Program-made: the position numbers and the translations under genes | The notes under the pieces: generated by a model | The model's database searches: none | What the model saw: only the letters and a program-made list of their open reading frames with translations | What the model was told of the DNA's origin: nothing | Assembly (NCBI GenBank): GCA_013811805.1 | Contig: JACCUM010000359.1 | Coordinates: 1 to 5,905 of the forward strand | Source: Geodermatophilaceae bacterium | Lineage (GTDB): Bacteria > Actinomycetota > Actinomycetes > Mycobacteriales > Geodermatophilaceae | Direction: 5' to 3' | Length of the DNA: 5,905 nt | Shown here: piece by piece, positions 1 through 5,037 of the stretch | Layout: the number at the start of each line of letters is the position of its first letter | Position numbering within the stretch: position 1 is the first letter of the stretch

Positions 1-55
1 CTATGGGAATGTCGTCGACGGGTGGCCAGGGGCCATGTCGGCCGTCGGGACTGCG

Positions 56-84
56 TTGACCGCAGTTGTTGGCTTTGGGACGCT
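56..84 (+). promoter_or_regulatory. Candidate promoter for the first methyltransferase (leaderless)
   Basis: TTGACC at 56-61 matches the -35 consensus TTGACA in five of six bases. A 17-bp spacer leads to GACGCT at 79-84, which fits the actinobacterial -10 pattern TAnnnT except at its first base. The predicted transcription start falls at about 91, on the GTG chosen as the start codon. No good Shine-Dalgarno sequence precedes that GTG, so a leaderless transcript fits both observations. This is pattern matching by eye. Confidence 0.4.
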
Positions 85-90
85 GAGCAG

Positions 91-837
91 GTGTCCAACT
101 TTTACGCAACATCCGAGCTGGCTCGTCACTATGACGTCCACTGCTCAGGGCGTCGCGATCTCGGCTTCTACGTCGAACTCGCCGCGAGGTTGGATGCGGG
201 AGTCGTTGCAGACATCGGCGCCGGGACCGGGATGTTATGCAGTCTGTTGGCCAGCCGCGGCCATCATGTGATCGGCCTCGAGCCACAAGCAACCATGCTA
301 GAGATCGCTCGTAGGCAGCCGTACGCCGACCGTGTCACATGGCTGCACGGCACGGCCGCGGCTCTTCCGGATTCTCAAGCGCACCTTGTCGTCATGACTG
401 GCCACGTCGCGCAGTACTTCCTCGACGATGCTTCGTGGCTGGATGTCCTTCGTCATGCCAGGCGCGCACTGCAGCCGAATGGCCATGTCGCTTTCGAAGT
501 CCGCAACAAGGAGGTCGAGGCGTGGCGGGACTGGCAATTCACCGAGCCGCGTCGGGTGGACGGTGGCAGTCTGAGGCAGGACGTATTGGTCGACGGTGAT
601 CTCGTCACCCACGTAGGCCGTTGGAGCGTCGACGGACGCGAGTTCGTGACGTCAGAGACGCTGCGATTTCCGTCCTGGGAGGACGTTGAACGGGGCCTCG
701 CGGGAGTCGGCCTGCAACAGGTCGAAACATGGGGCGACTGGGACGGATCCCCGGTGAGCAGCACGGCACCCGAATGGATCGTGCTGGCAGCCCGCGACTG
801 TCAGCCCAGCCATCCTCGGCGGTCGTGCCCGCGCTGA
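91..837 (+). CDS. Class I SAM-dependent methyltransferase, small-molecule type
   Basis: A 248-residue Rossmann-fold methyltransferase that should transfer a methyl group from S-adenosylmethionine to an unknown small acceptor in the cytosol. Residues below are numbered from the GTG at 91. The SAM-binding glycine loop DIGAGTG is at 41-47, and the acidic residue that would bind the ribose hydroxyls is Glu64 in GLEPQ. A TGHVAQYF segment (about 103-110) and the strand LQPNGHVAFEVRN (about 127-139) follow, as in the Methyltransf_11/25-like family. The domain ends at EWIVLAARD (228-236). The frame is open back to a GTG at 22, but that start has no ribosome site, and the family usually begins close to the NFYATSELARHYD segment. 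The GTG at 91 also sits where a leaderless transcript would begin. About 12 residues after the domain look unrelated to the family, and two in-frame stops (TGA, TAA) end the gene. Third-position GC is about 70% over the first 60 codons, below the other genes here. Substrate unknown. Confidence 0.85.
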   Translation: MSNFYATSELARHYDVHCSGRRDLGFYVELAARLDAGVVADIGAGTGMLCSLLASRGHHVIGLEPQATMLEIARRQPYADRVTWLHGTAAALPDSQAHLVVMTGHVAQYFLDDASWLDVLRHARRALQPNGHVAFEVRNKEVEAWRDWQFTEPRRVDGGSLRQDVLVDGDLVTHVGRWSVDGREFVTSETLRFPSWEDVERGLAGVGLQQVETWGDWDGSPVSSTAPEWIVLAARDCQPSHPRRSCPR

Positions 838-1020
838 TAAAAGCACCGAGGGGGCCGAAGTAGCTGCCGCGCATGGCGCCGCGGAGCCGGCGCACGGTCC
901 GCGGCGTACCGCGGAAATGTCGATGATCAGGCTGACCAAGGTGCCCACCGACAGGACGTGCAGCAGGCTGATCTGTCCGTGCCGTAGCTCGCGGATCGCC
1001 AAAGAGCTGGTGGCAACGCA
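798..1020 (-). pseudogene. Decayed remnant of a possible membrane protein gene
   Basis: Two adjacent minus-strand frames each look coding over part of this stretch. From about 1020 down to 905 one frame gives a hydrophobic segment (ISLLHVLSVGTLVSLIID) with about 85% G or C at third positions over 40 codons. From about 904 down to 798 the next frame gives RRLRGAMRGSYFGPLGAFISAG, again with about 85% over 39 codons. Joining them needs a frameshift near 900-905, where an inverted repeat also lies (898-915). No start codon with a ribosome site is seen, and the 3' end runs into the methyltransferase gene instead of ending at its own stop. I do not recognise the family. The alternative is chance codon bias on the strand opposite non-coding DNA. 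Confidence 0.3.
898..915. repeat. Short inverted repeat (7-bp arms, 4-nt loop)
   Basis: TCCGCGG at 898-904 and CCGCGGA at 909-915 are exact reverse complements around CGTA. There is no T-tract after it on either strand, so it is not a classical terminator. It coincides with the point where the decayed minus-strand frame would have to shift. Confidence 0.45.
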
Positions 1021-1362
1021 CCTGCGTGGTGGTAACCCAAATCCAGCCGGTGATCCGATTGCCCCGACCGCCCTTGACCCGCTGCTGCAGCTGGTAGCTG
1101 CCAAACAGCCGGCCTACCGATGCGGCAGTGTTGCGGGCGGCGATCAGCGCGCTCCACCCGTATCGGATATCCCGCTGATTATCCCCTGTACGCCACGCGG
1201 CCGATGGCCACGTGGACAGAATGGTGCGACGCCAATGCGTCATGACCGACCCCGACGCATCGCCGGACTCGATGAGGCCTCGAGCAGATCGACTACCACC
1301 AGAGGCTGTGCGAGCAGGGATAAGACCCTCGATGCGACCGCGCAAGCTGTGCTGACAGTGAT

Positions 1363-1456
1363 CGTCGCCGCAAGCCCATCCGCTTGCGGGTCTGATCAAC
1401 GCTCGCAGGGTGGGCATGTTGGTCGAGAACCGTCGCCGCAAGCCGTTCCTCTTGCG
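1363..1456. repeat. Two direct copies of a 26-nt hairpin-forming sequence
   Basis: The sequence at 1363-1388 recurs at 1431-1456 with 23 of 26 positions identical and 68 bp between starts; the first 14 bases (CGTCGCCGCAAGCC) are identical. Each copy can fold. In the first, CCGCAAGC (1368-1375) pairs perfectly with GCTTGCGG (1382-1389) around a 6-nt loop. In the second, CGCAAG (1437-1442) pairs with CTTGCG (1451-1456) around 8 nt. The differences lie in and beside the loop and leave the core stem intact. This could be a binding-site pair, a small repeat family or debris of a mobile element. No function is known. Confidence 0.55.
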
Positions 1457-1581
1457 ACGATCGCTGGCGGACCTCGGCCTCGCCCCCAACGGCCGTCCGT
1501 CAGCGCTGTATTCCGGGACAGGGTTGCTGTCGCCGGGGGGTCGCCGCCGGTGGAGTGCAGGAGGCAACTGCTATGTCGGCA

Positions 1582-1611
1582 GGGACAGGGAGCCGCTGAC
1601 CGCGGTACGGT
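1582..1611 (+). promoter_or_regulatory. Candidate promoter for the small membrane protein (leaderless)
   Basis: GGGACA at 1582-1587 keeps four of six bases of the -35 consensus, including the GACA part. After an 18-bp spacer, TACGGT at 1606-1611 fits the -10 pattern TAnnnT. The expected transcript start is at about 1618-1619, on the ATG of the small gene. No ribosome binding site is found within 15 bases of that ATG, which agrees with leaderless translation, a common mode in actinobacteria. Confidence 0.4.
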
Positions 1612-1618
1612 TTCGCAT

Positions 1619-1804
1619 ATGAAGCGGCTTTTCCTGGGTGCGACGTCCATCTATCTGCTCTTTGCTGTGATCGGACGCTTCGTTGAGGGCATGGGTGCCG
1701 TCAGGTGCGAATGCCGACCGGACTGCTGGTGCAAAAGGCCATTCCTGAGCACCTTCCGCTGGGTGTTCCCGGCCGGCCACAGCTTTGGCGCCGACCGCTC
1801 GTAG
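1619..1804 (+). CDS. Small one-helix membrane protein with CxCx3CxC cluster
   Basis: A 61-residue protein. Residues 3-23 (RLFLGATSIYLLFAVIGRFVE) form one hydrophobic helix with a positive N-terminus. A short cysteine-rich segment follows, with Cys30, Cys32, Cys36 and Cys38 in CECRPDCWCKRP. An aromatic tail FRWVFPAGH (46-54) is next. The cysteine spacing and the tail resemble short uncharacterised actinobacterial proteins as I remember them; I cannot name a family. About 79% of codons end in G or C, which supports real coding. The ATG at 1619 is the first Met of the hydrophobic segment and sits on the predicted transcript start. It faces the regulator gene convergently with 72 bp between. The cluster could bind a metal or form disulfides, and which side of the membrane it faces is not clear. 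Function unknown. Confidence 0.65.
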   Translation: MKRLFLGATSIYLLFAVIGRFVEGMGAVRCECRPDCWCKRPFLSTFRWVFPAGHSFGADRS

Positions 1805-1876
1805 CTACGCCGCCGCTCGTCTTGCGCCGAAACGTCCACGTAGCAGGATCGGGTTACGGACGCCTCGACACCCGTA

Positions 1877-2314
1877 TCAGTCGGTGTTGGAGTCGTTCCG
1901 CCGTGGCTGCAGGATTCGGGCGAGCTCGTCGAGGAGTTCGAGCGCGCGGTCGGCCTGGTCCGATTCGGCCACGGCGGTGGCGATGGTGTCGTCGATCGTG
2001 CGGCGGGCACGCTTGACGATCGCGTGCGTTGTGGCCCTTGTTGTGCGGAGGCGGGTGCGCCGGCCGTCGCTGGGGTCGGCCGCTGCTTGGACCAGGCCGT
2101 GATCCCGTAGTCGGGCCACGGACGCGGAGACGTGGCTCTGCGTGAAGCCGGTGCGGTCTCGGATCTCGCTGACCGTGCTGTCCGGGTGGCGCAGCAGGTC
2201 CTCGAGCACCGCTTCCTGGCCCGGGACCAGGACCAGGTCGCCGGCCTGGCCACTGGCCGCGCGAGAAAGCGCGAGCAGGCGTCTGCCGAGGCGGTGCAGT
2301 TCACCGGCGTCCAT
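1877..2314 (-). CDS. MarR-family transcriptional regulator
   Basis: A 145-residue winged-helix DNA-binding protein, the usual MarR length, expected to act as a dimer and to repress genes until a small ligand or oxidant releases it. The N-terminal helix (about 3-22) and the C-terminal helices (about 95-136) would form the dimer interface. The helix-turn-helix runs from about 47 to 72 (TVSEIRDRTG, then FTQSHVSASVARLRDHG as recognition helix). The wing holds the family's DPSDGRRTR signature at 80-88. The ATG at 2314 has GGAG directly against it, too close for ordinary ribosome binding. TAACCT six bases upstream could act as a -10 element for a leaderless start, and an alternative promoter (CTGATA, 18 bp, TACTGT on this strand) lies further up. 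The gene diverges from the methyltransferase at 2391 across a dyad that is its likely operator, so autoregulation is expected. The ligand cannot be read from sequence; the protein contains no cysteine, which argues against an OhrR-like thiol sensor. Confidence 0.88.
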   Translation of the reverse strand: MDAGELHRLGRRLLALSRAASGQAGDLVLVPGQEAVLEDLLRHPDSTVSEIRDRTGFTQSHVSASVARLRDHGLVQAAADPSDGRRTRLRTTRATTHAIVKRARRTIDDTIATAVAESDQADRALELLDELARILQPRRNDSNTD

Positions 2315-2324
2315 CTCCGCAGGT

Positions 2325-2367
2325 TACATCGCTGGCGATATACAGTAGGTGGATCGACAGCGATGTA
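2325..2367. promoter_or_regulatory. Paired operator-like dyad between the MarR and methyltransferase genes
   Basis: The arms 2325-2339 and 2353-2367 are reverse complements in 14 of 15 positions, with a perfect 10-bp outer part (TACATCGCTG and CAGCGATGTA) and a 13-bp centre. Each half is itself a dyad. 2325-2342 is TACATCGCTGGCGATATA, with ATCGC and GCGAT around TG. The reverse complement of 2350-2367 matches it in 15 of 18 positions. This makes two MarR-sized sites whose centres are 25 bp apart. Candidate promoters overlap them: on the plus strand GTTACA (2323-2328), 17 bp, TAGGTG (2346-2351); on the minus strand CTGATA (2366-2371), 18 bp, TACTGT (2342-2347). Bound repressor would block both genes. 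The dyads are read directly; the binding protein is inferred from position. Confidence 0.7.
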
Positions 2368-2390
2368 TCAGTGAGGGTGAGGGTGTCGAG

Positions 2391-3245
2391 GTGGACGAGC
2401 CAGAGCTGCTCGGGGTCGGCAAGACCGCCCTGGGTGTGGCGCAGATCCGAGCGCACGAGAGCCAACGCCCGGACCAGCTCTTCGATGACCCGTACGCCGC
2501 GGCGTTCGTCGCCGCAGCACCGACGGCCTTCCCCGACACGTTCCCCGGACGGGCCGAGGCGGCTGCCGATCCGCTGGCCGGGGTGGGCGCTGCATTCGCC
2601 GTCAGCGCCGTGCTGCGCACCCGCTTCTTCGACGACTACCTCCGGCAGGCCAGCGCCGCGGGATGCGGTCAGGTGGTGCTGCTGGCCGCTGGTCTGGACA
2701 CCCGCGCCTACCGGCTGCCCTGGCCGGCTGACACCCGCCTGTTCGAACTCGACCTTCCCGCTGTACTCGACTTCAAGGAACGCGTCCTACACCACGCCGC
2801 CGCCGTTGCCGGGTGTGAGCGCATCGTCCTGCCGGTGGACCTGCGCGACGACTGGTCTGCGGCCGCGCGCACCGCCGGTTTGGACCCGTCCCAGCCGACC
2901 GCGTGGCTCTGCGAAGGCCTGCTGATCTACCTGTCGGCCGACGAGGCCGACCACCTGCTGACCACCGTCAGCGACCTGTCCGCTTCCCGCAGCCAGCTCG
3001 CCTTTGAGCACAGCTCCACCCTCCACCCCGCGGTGATGGCCCACGCGCGCTCGATGCCGGCGATGAAGCCATACACCTGCTTGTGGAAAGGCGGCCTCGG
3101 GCACGACGCCCCCGACTGGCTTATCCGGCATGGCTGGTCGGTGAGCATCCACGACTGCGCCGCTTTCGCCGCCGCCCACGACCGCGCTGCCCCAGGTGCC
3201 GCAGCCGGCGCCTTCCTCACCGCAACCCGACACAACTGTCCGTAG
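2391..3245 (+). CDS. LCM/TIGR00027-family SAM-dependent methyltransferase
   Basis: A 284-residue methyltransferase of the leucine-carboxyl-methyltransferase-like family common in actinobacteria, where most members lack a known substrate. Residues are numbered from the GTG at 2391. The family signature KTALGVAQIRAHES is at 11-24, RPDQLFDDPYA at 26-36, and RTRFFDDYL at 76-84. The SAM loop VVLLAAGLDTRAYRLPW is at 95-111, FELDLPAVLDFK at 118-129 (its acidic residues would hold the SAM ribose), VDLRDDW at 149-155 and EGLLIYL at 175-181. Length is near the family norm. A GTG at 2349 would add 14 residues, but it lies inside the operator-like dyad. The GTG at 2391 has GAGGG at 2379-2383, seven bases upstream, and is preferred. 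The divergent MarR gene probably controls it. Third-position GC is about 83% over the first 60 codons. Likely acceptors are carboxyl or hydroxyl groups of small metabolites; this is inference from the family. Confidence 0.88.
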   Translation: MDEPELLGVGKTALGVAQIRAHESQRPDQLFDDPYAAAFVAAAPTAFPDTFPGRAEAAADPLAGVGAAFAVSAVLRTRFFDDYLRQASAAGCGQVVLLAAGLDTRAYRLPWPADTRLFELDLPAVLDFKERVLHHAAAVAGCERIVLPVDLRDDWSAAARTAGLDPSQPTAWLCEGLLIYLSADEADHLLTTVSDLSASRSQLAFEHSSTLHPAVMAHARSMPAMKPYTCLWKGGLGHDAPDWLIRHGWSVSIHDCAAFAAAHDRAAPGAAAGAFLTATRHNCP

Positions 3246-3561
3246 GACGATCCGTCACCGGAACGGCATCCCCAATCGGTGTCGAGCGATGTACCGGCCG
3301 AGGCCAGGCGAGCGGGTCGACGATCGCGCCGTGGGAGGTTCCTGGATCGGGGCGGGTTCGGCGGCGGAGTGTGGGGAGGCGCGACGCGTTGGTCGGTTCT
3401 GGGGGCTCTGGCAGAGCGCGCCCCCGGCACTGTACGTTTTCAACGCGTTGCCGTACGCGCCCTGTCCGCGGGGAAGGGAGTATCCCAGCGGTGCATGGGT
3501 TTGATTCACTCCTGCCGGACCTCAGCCCGTCGACGCGGACCCGGGCTCATGGAGGTTCGAC
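3246..3561. other. Intergenic region with two small dyads, no gene seen
   Basis: About 316 bp between the methyltransferase stop and the ankyrin gene. Short open frames on both strands give compositionally odd proteins with no ribosome sites, so I call no gene. There is no clear terminator after 3245. A perfect palindrome CAACGCGTTG lies at 3441-3450, flanked by GTACG (3432-3436) and CGTAC (3452-3456). TACGTT at 3433-3438 could be a -10 element, but no fitting -35 is seen. Near the 3' end, AGCCCG (3524-3529) can pair with CGGGCT (3542-3547), just before the ribosome site of the ankyrin gene. Confidence 0.5.
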
Positions 3562-4869
3562 ATGCCTGATCTTCCCGACCGCCCATCACTGGAGTTTCTG
3601 CGCAAGCGGGCCAAGCGTCGCCGTCGCGAGGGCGGCATCGGTTTGGCGCTCGCCCAGCGCGAGATCGCCGCAGAGTTCGGGTTTGCCAGTTGGCCTCGGC
3701 TTGTCCGCCACGTCCACGCCACCGCCCTACACGGAGTCGAGCGGGCTCTGGCCCTGGCCGATCCCGATTCGCTGCAAGTGATCCTGGATGCCGAACCGGG
3801 AGCCGCGACCCAGCCCGTGAGCGGTGTAAGGCCGCTGATCCTGCTGCTGCGCGATACCAGCGGCGCACCAACTGACGTACGCCGATGCGCTGAGCTCCTG
3901 ATTGACGCGGGCGCCTCACCGAGTTGCACGACGCCGTCGGCCGACGGCGAGTGGGAGCTGACCGCGTCGTACTACGCGGTCCAGCGCAGCGACCTCGCGC
4001 TGCTGCGGCTGCTGGTCGAGCGAGGCGCGGAGCCGGACGACGACGCGTTCTATCACGCCTGTGAGCGTGGCGGCGCCGACTTTATGGAGGTGCTCTACCA
4101 GCCGGGCTTCGAGAGCATGGTCAACCACAAGCTGGACTTCGAGGACGAGGCGGGGCTTCGCTGGCTTCTCGAGCGCGGGGTCGACGTTAACGAGCACGGC
4201 TGCCTGCACTGGGCGATCGGACGGGGTCGCGGCACCGCGATCCTGAGGCTGCTCCTCGATGCCGGCGCCGACCCGGATCTGCCCCATCCCGATGTCGGGT
4301 TGCGGCCCTTGGCAGCGGCGGCACGCTGCGGGCACCTGGCCGCGTATGAGCTGCTCGAAGGCTTGGGCGCCACCGCGGACCTCGACCCCGTCGCGGAGCG
4401 GGTGCTGGCCGTGGCCAGAGGCGAGTCGGTGCGCCTACCCGACGCCCCGCCGCCACTGCCAGGTATTCCCGGCACCGACTCGCGCTGGCTTCTAGGACAG
4501 TTGTCCCTGCTCGGTCGGACCGAGGTCGTCCGCGGCCTGCTCGACGCCGGGGTCGACGTCGACTCCCGCGGATGGAGCAACTTCACCCCGCTCGACCAGG
4601 CAGCGATGCATGGACGAGTCGAGACCGTACGGCTGCTCGTCGAGCGCGGCGCCGACCTGAGCGACTGCGCCTTCGACGACGAGGGCCCGACGCCGCTCGA
4701 CTCCGTGGTGTGGGGATGGCGCAACAACCGTGCTCGCGACGGCGACTACGAGGCCACGGCGGCACTGCTGGTCGCCGCCGGCGCACCCACCCGACACTCC
4801 CCGCCCACCGGGAACCCACACATCGACGCGATGCTCAACGGCCAGCGGTCAAGACCATCCGTGGATTGA
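3562..4869 (+). CDS. Ankyrin-repeat protein with N-terminal LRK/FASW module
   Basis: A 435-residue, soluble, probably cytoplasmic protein. Residues 9-52 form a short module (LEFLRKRAKRRRR, then LALAQREIAAEFGFASWPRLVRHVH) that precedes ankyrin repeats in many actinobacterial proteins. Here the stretch between its two halves looks shorter than usual. Residues from about 88 to 410 hold roughly eight ankyrin units, recognised by their ends: ELLIDAGASP (111-120), LRLLVERGAEP (148-158), LRWLLERGVDVN (199-210), LRLLLDAGADPD (228-239), YELLEGLGATAD (262-273), VRGLLDAGVDVD (323-334), VRLLVERGADL (356-366) and ALLVAAGAPT (401-410). The unit near 161-190 is degenerate. A proline-rich insert (293-303) splits the array. 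Ankyrin repeats bind proteins; the partner is unknown. The ATG has GGAGG at 3551-3555, six bases upstream, so the start is firm. It stands alone on its strand and is convergent with the acetyltransferase. Confidence 0.88.
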   Translation: MPDLPDRPSLEFLRKRAKRRRREGGIGLALAQREIAAEFGFASWPRLVRHVHATALHGVERALALADPDSLQVILDAEPGAATQPVSGVRPLILLLRDTSGAPTDVRRCAELLIDAGASPSCTTPSADGEWELTASYYAVQRSDLALLRLLVERGAEPDDDAFYHACERGGADFMEVLYQPGFESMVNHKLDFEDEAGLRWLLERGVDVNEHGCLHWAIGRGRGTAILRLLLDAGADPDLPHPDVGLRPLAAAARCGHLAAYELLEGLGATADLDPVAERVLAVARGESVRLPDAPPPLPGIPGTDSRWLLGQLSLLGRTEVVRGLLDAGVDVDSRGWSNFTPLDQAAMHGRVETVRLLVERGADLSDCAFDDEGPTPLDSVVWGWRNNRARDGDYEATAALLVAAGAPTRHSPPTGNPHIDAMLNGQRSRPSVD

Positions 4870-4890
4870 CCCCATGACAGGAGGGCGGTT

Positions 4891-5037
4891 GTGAAGACGA
4901 CCGCGCTCACGCGAGGGCGATCGCGTTTCGCAGAGCCATGGGTTACCGGCCGCGCGGCTGGAGTCTGTCGTGTGGTTTCGTGCTGGGGGATGTGCCACTC
5001 ATGGGGTGGGTCTGCCAGCCTCGGGTGGTTCGGGTGA
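4891..5037 (+). CDS. Possible 48-codon small frame with a perfect ribosome site
   Basis: AGGAGGG at 4879-4885 lies five bases before a GTG at 4891, stronger than most ribosome sites here. The frame gives VKTTALTRGRSRFAEPW and continues to a TGA at 5035. Its second half is antisense to the 3' end of the acetyltransferase gene, and the translation shows no domain. The start follows the ankyrin stop by 21 bases, so it could be the second gene of an operon, or the remaining 5' end of a downstream gene lost when the acetyltransferase segment arrived. The chance of a spurious site is real. Confidence 0.2.
   Translation: MKTTALTRGRSRFAEPWVTGRAAGVCRVVSCWGMCHSWGGSASLGWFG
4909..4928 (+). terminator. 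Weak hairpin between the convergent ankyrin and GNAT genes
   Basis: ACGCGA (4909-4914) and TCGCGT (4921-4926) form a 6-bp stem with a 6-nt loop, followed by only a few T's. It is placed where the ankyrin transcript should stop. The stem is short and an overlapping 8-bp palindrome GCGATCGC (4917-4924) offers another fold, so the call is tentative. Confidence 0.25.

Larger units (their letters stand above)
838..1618. other. Long stretch without a convincing intact gene
   Basis: About 780 bp with no intact gene I can support. Long open frames exist on both strands (for example minus 1567 to 605), but their translations are rich in Arg, Pro and Ser with no domain pattern. Position-specific GC over 1022-1240 (about 75, 63 and 56%) does not match normal coding order in the long minus frame. 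The stretch holds the minus-strand remnant at 798-1020, a 7-bp inverted repeat at 898-915 and the two hairpin repeats at 1363-1456. It reads as gene debris between the methyltransferase and the small membrane protein. Confidence 0.55.

Noticed and set aside
605..1567. A 320-codon open frame on the minus strand
   Set aside because: The translation is Arg/Pro/Ser-rich without domains, the frame overlaps the methyltransferase on the other strand, and base composition by codon position over 1022-1240 is not typical of coding. Only a short part near 798-904 looks like former coding sequence.
917..1618. The upstream extension of the small membrane protein frame
   Set aside because: The 234 codons before the ATG at 1619 read as low-complexity Arg/Pro/Ser sequence with no ribosome site; the coding signal starts at the hydrophobic segment.
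1801..1844. A hairpin GCTACG (1804-1809) with CGTAGC (1839-1844) as terminator of the small gene
   Set aside because: Only 6 bp with a 29-nt loop and no T-tract; a competing palindrome GTAGCTAC (1801-1808) overlaps it.
1651..2304. A 217-codon minus-strand frame overlapping the regulator
   Set aside because: It is the shadow of the MarR gene in another frame, rich in Ser, Arg, Thr and Pro, with no recognisable domain.
3255..3509. Short minus- and plus-strand frames between the methyltransferase and ankyrin genes
   Set aside because: No ribosome sites and no domain-like sequence; open frames of this length are expected by chance in high-GC DNA.
3083..3781. A 232-codon plus-strand frame across the intergenic region
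   Set aside because: It overlaps two well-supported genes in a different frame and has the Arg/Ser-rich composition of a shadow.
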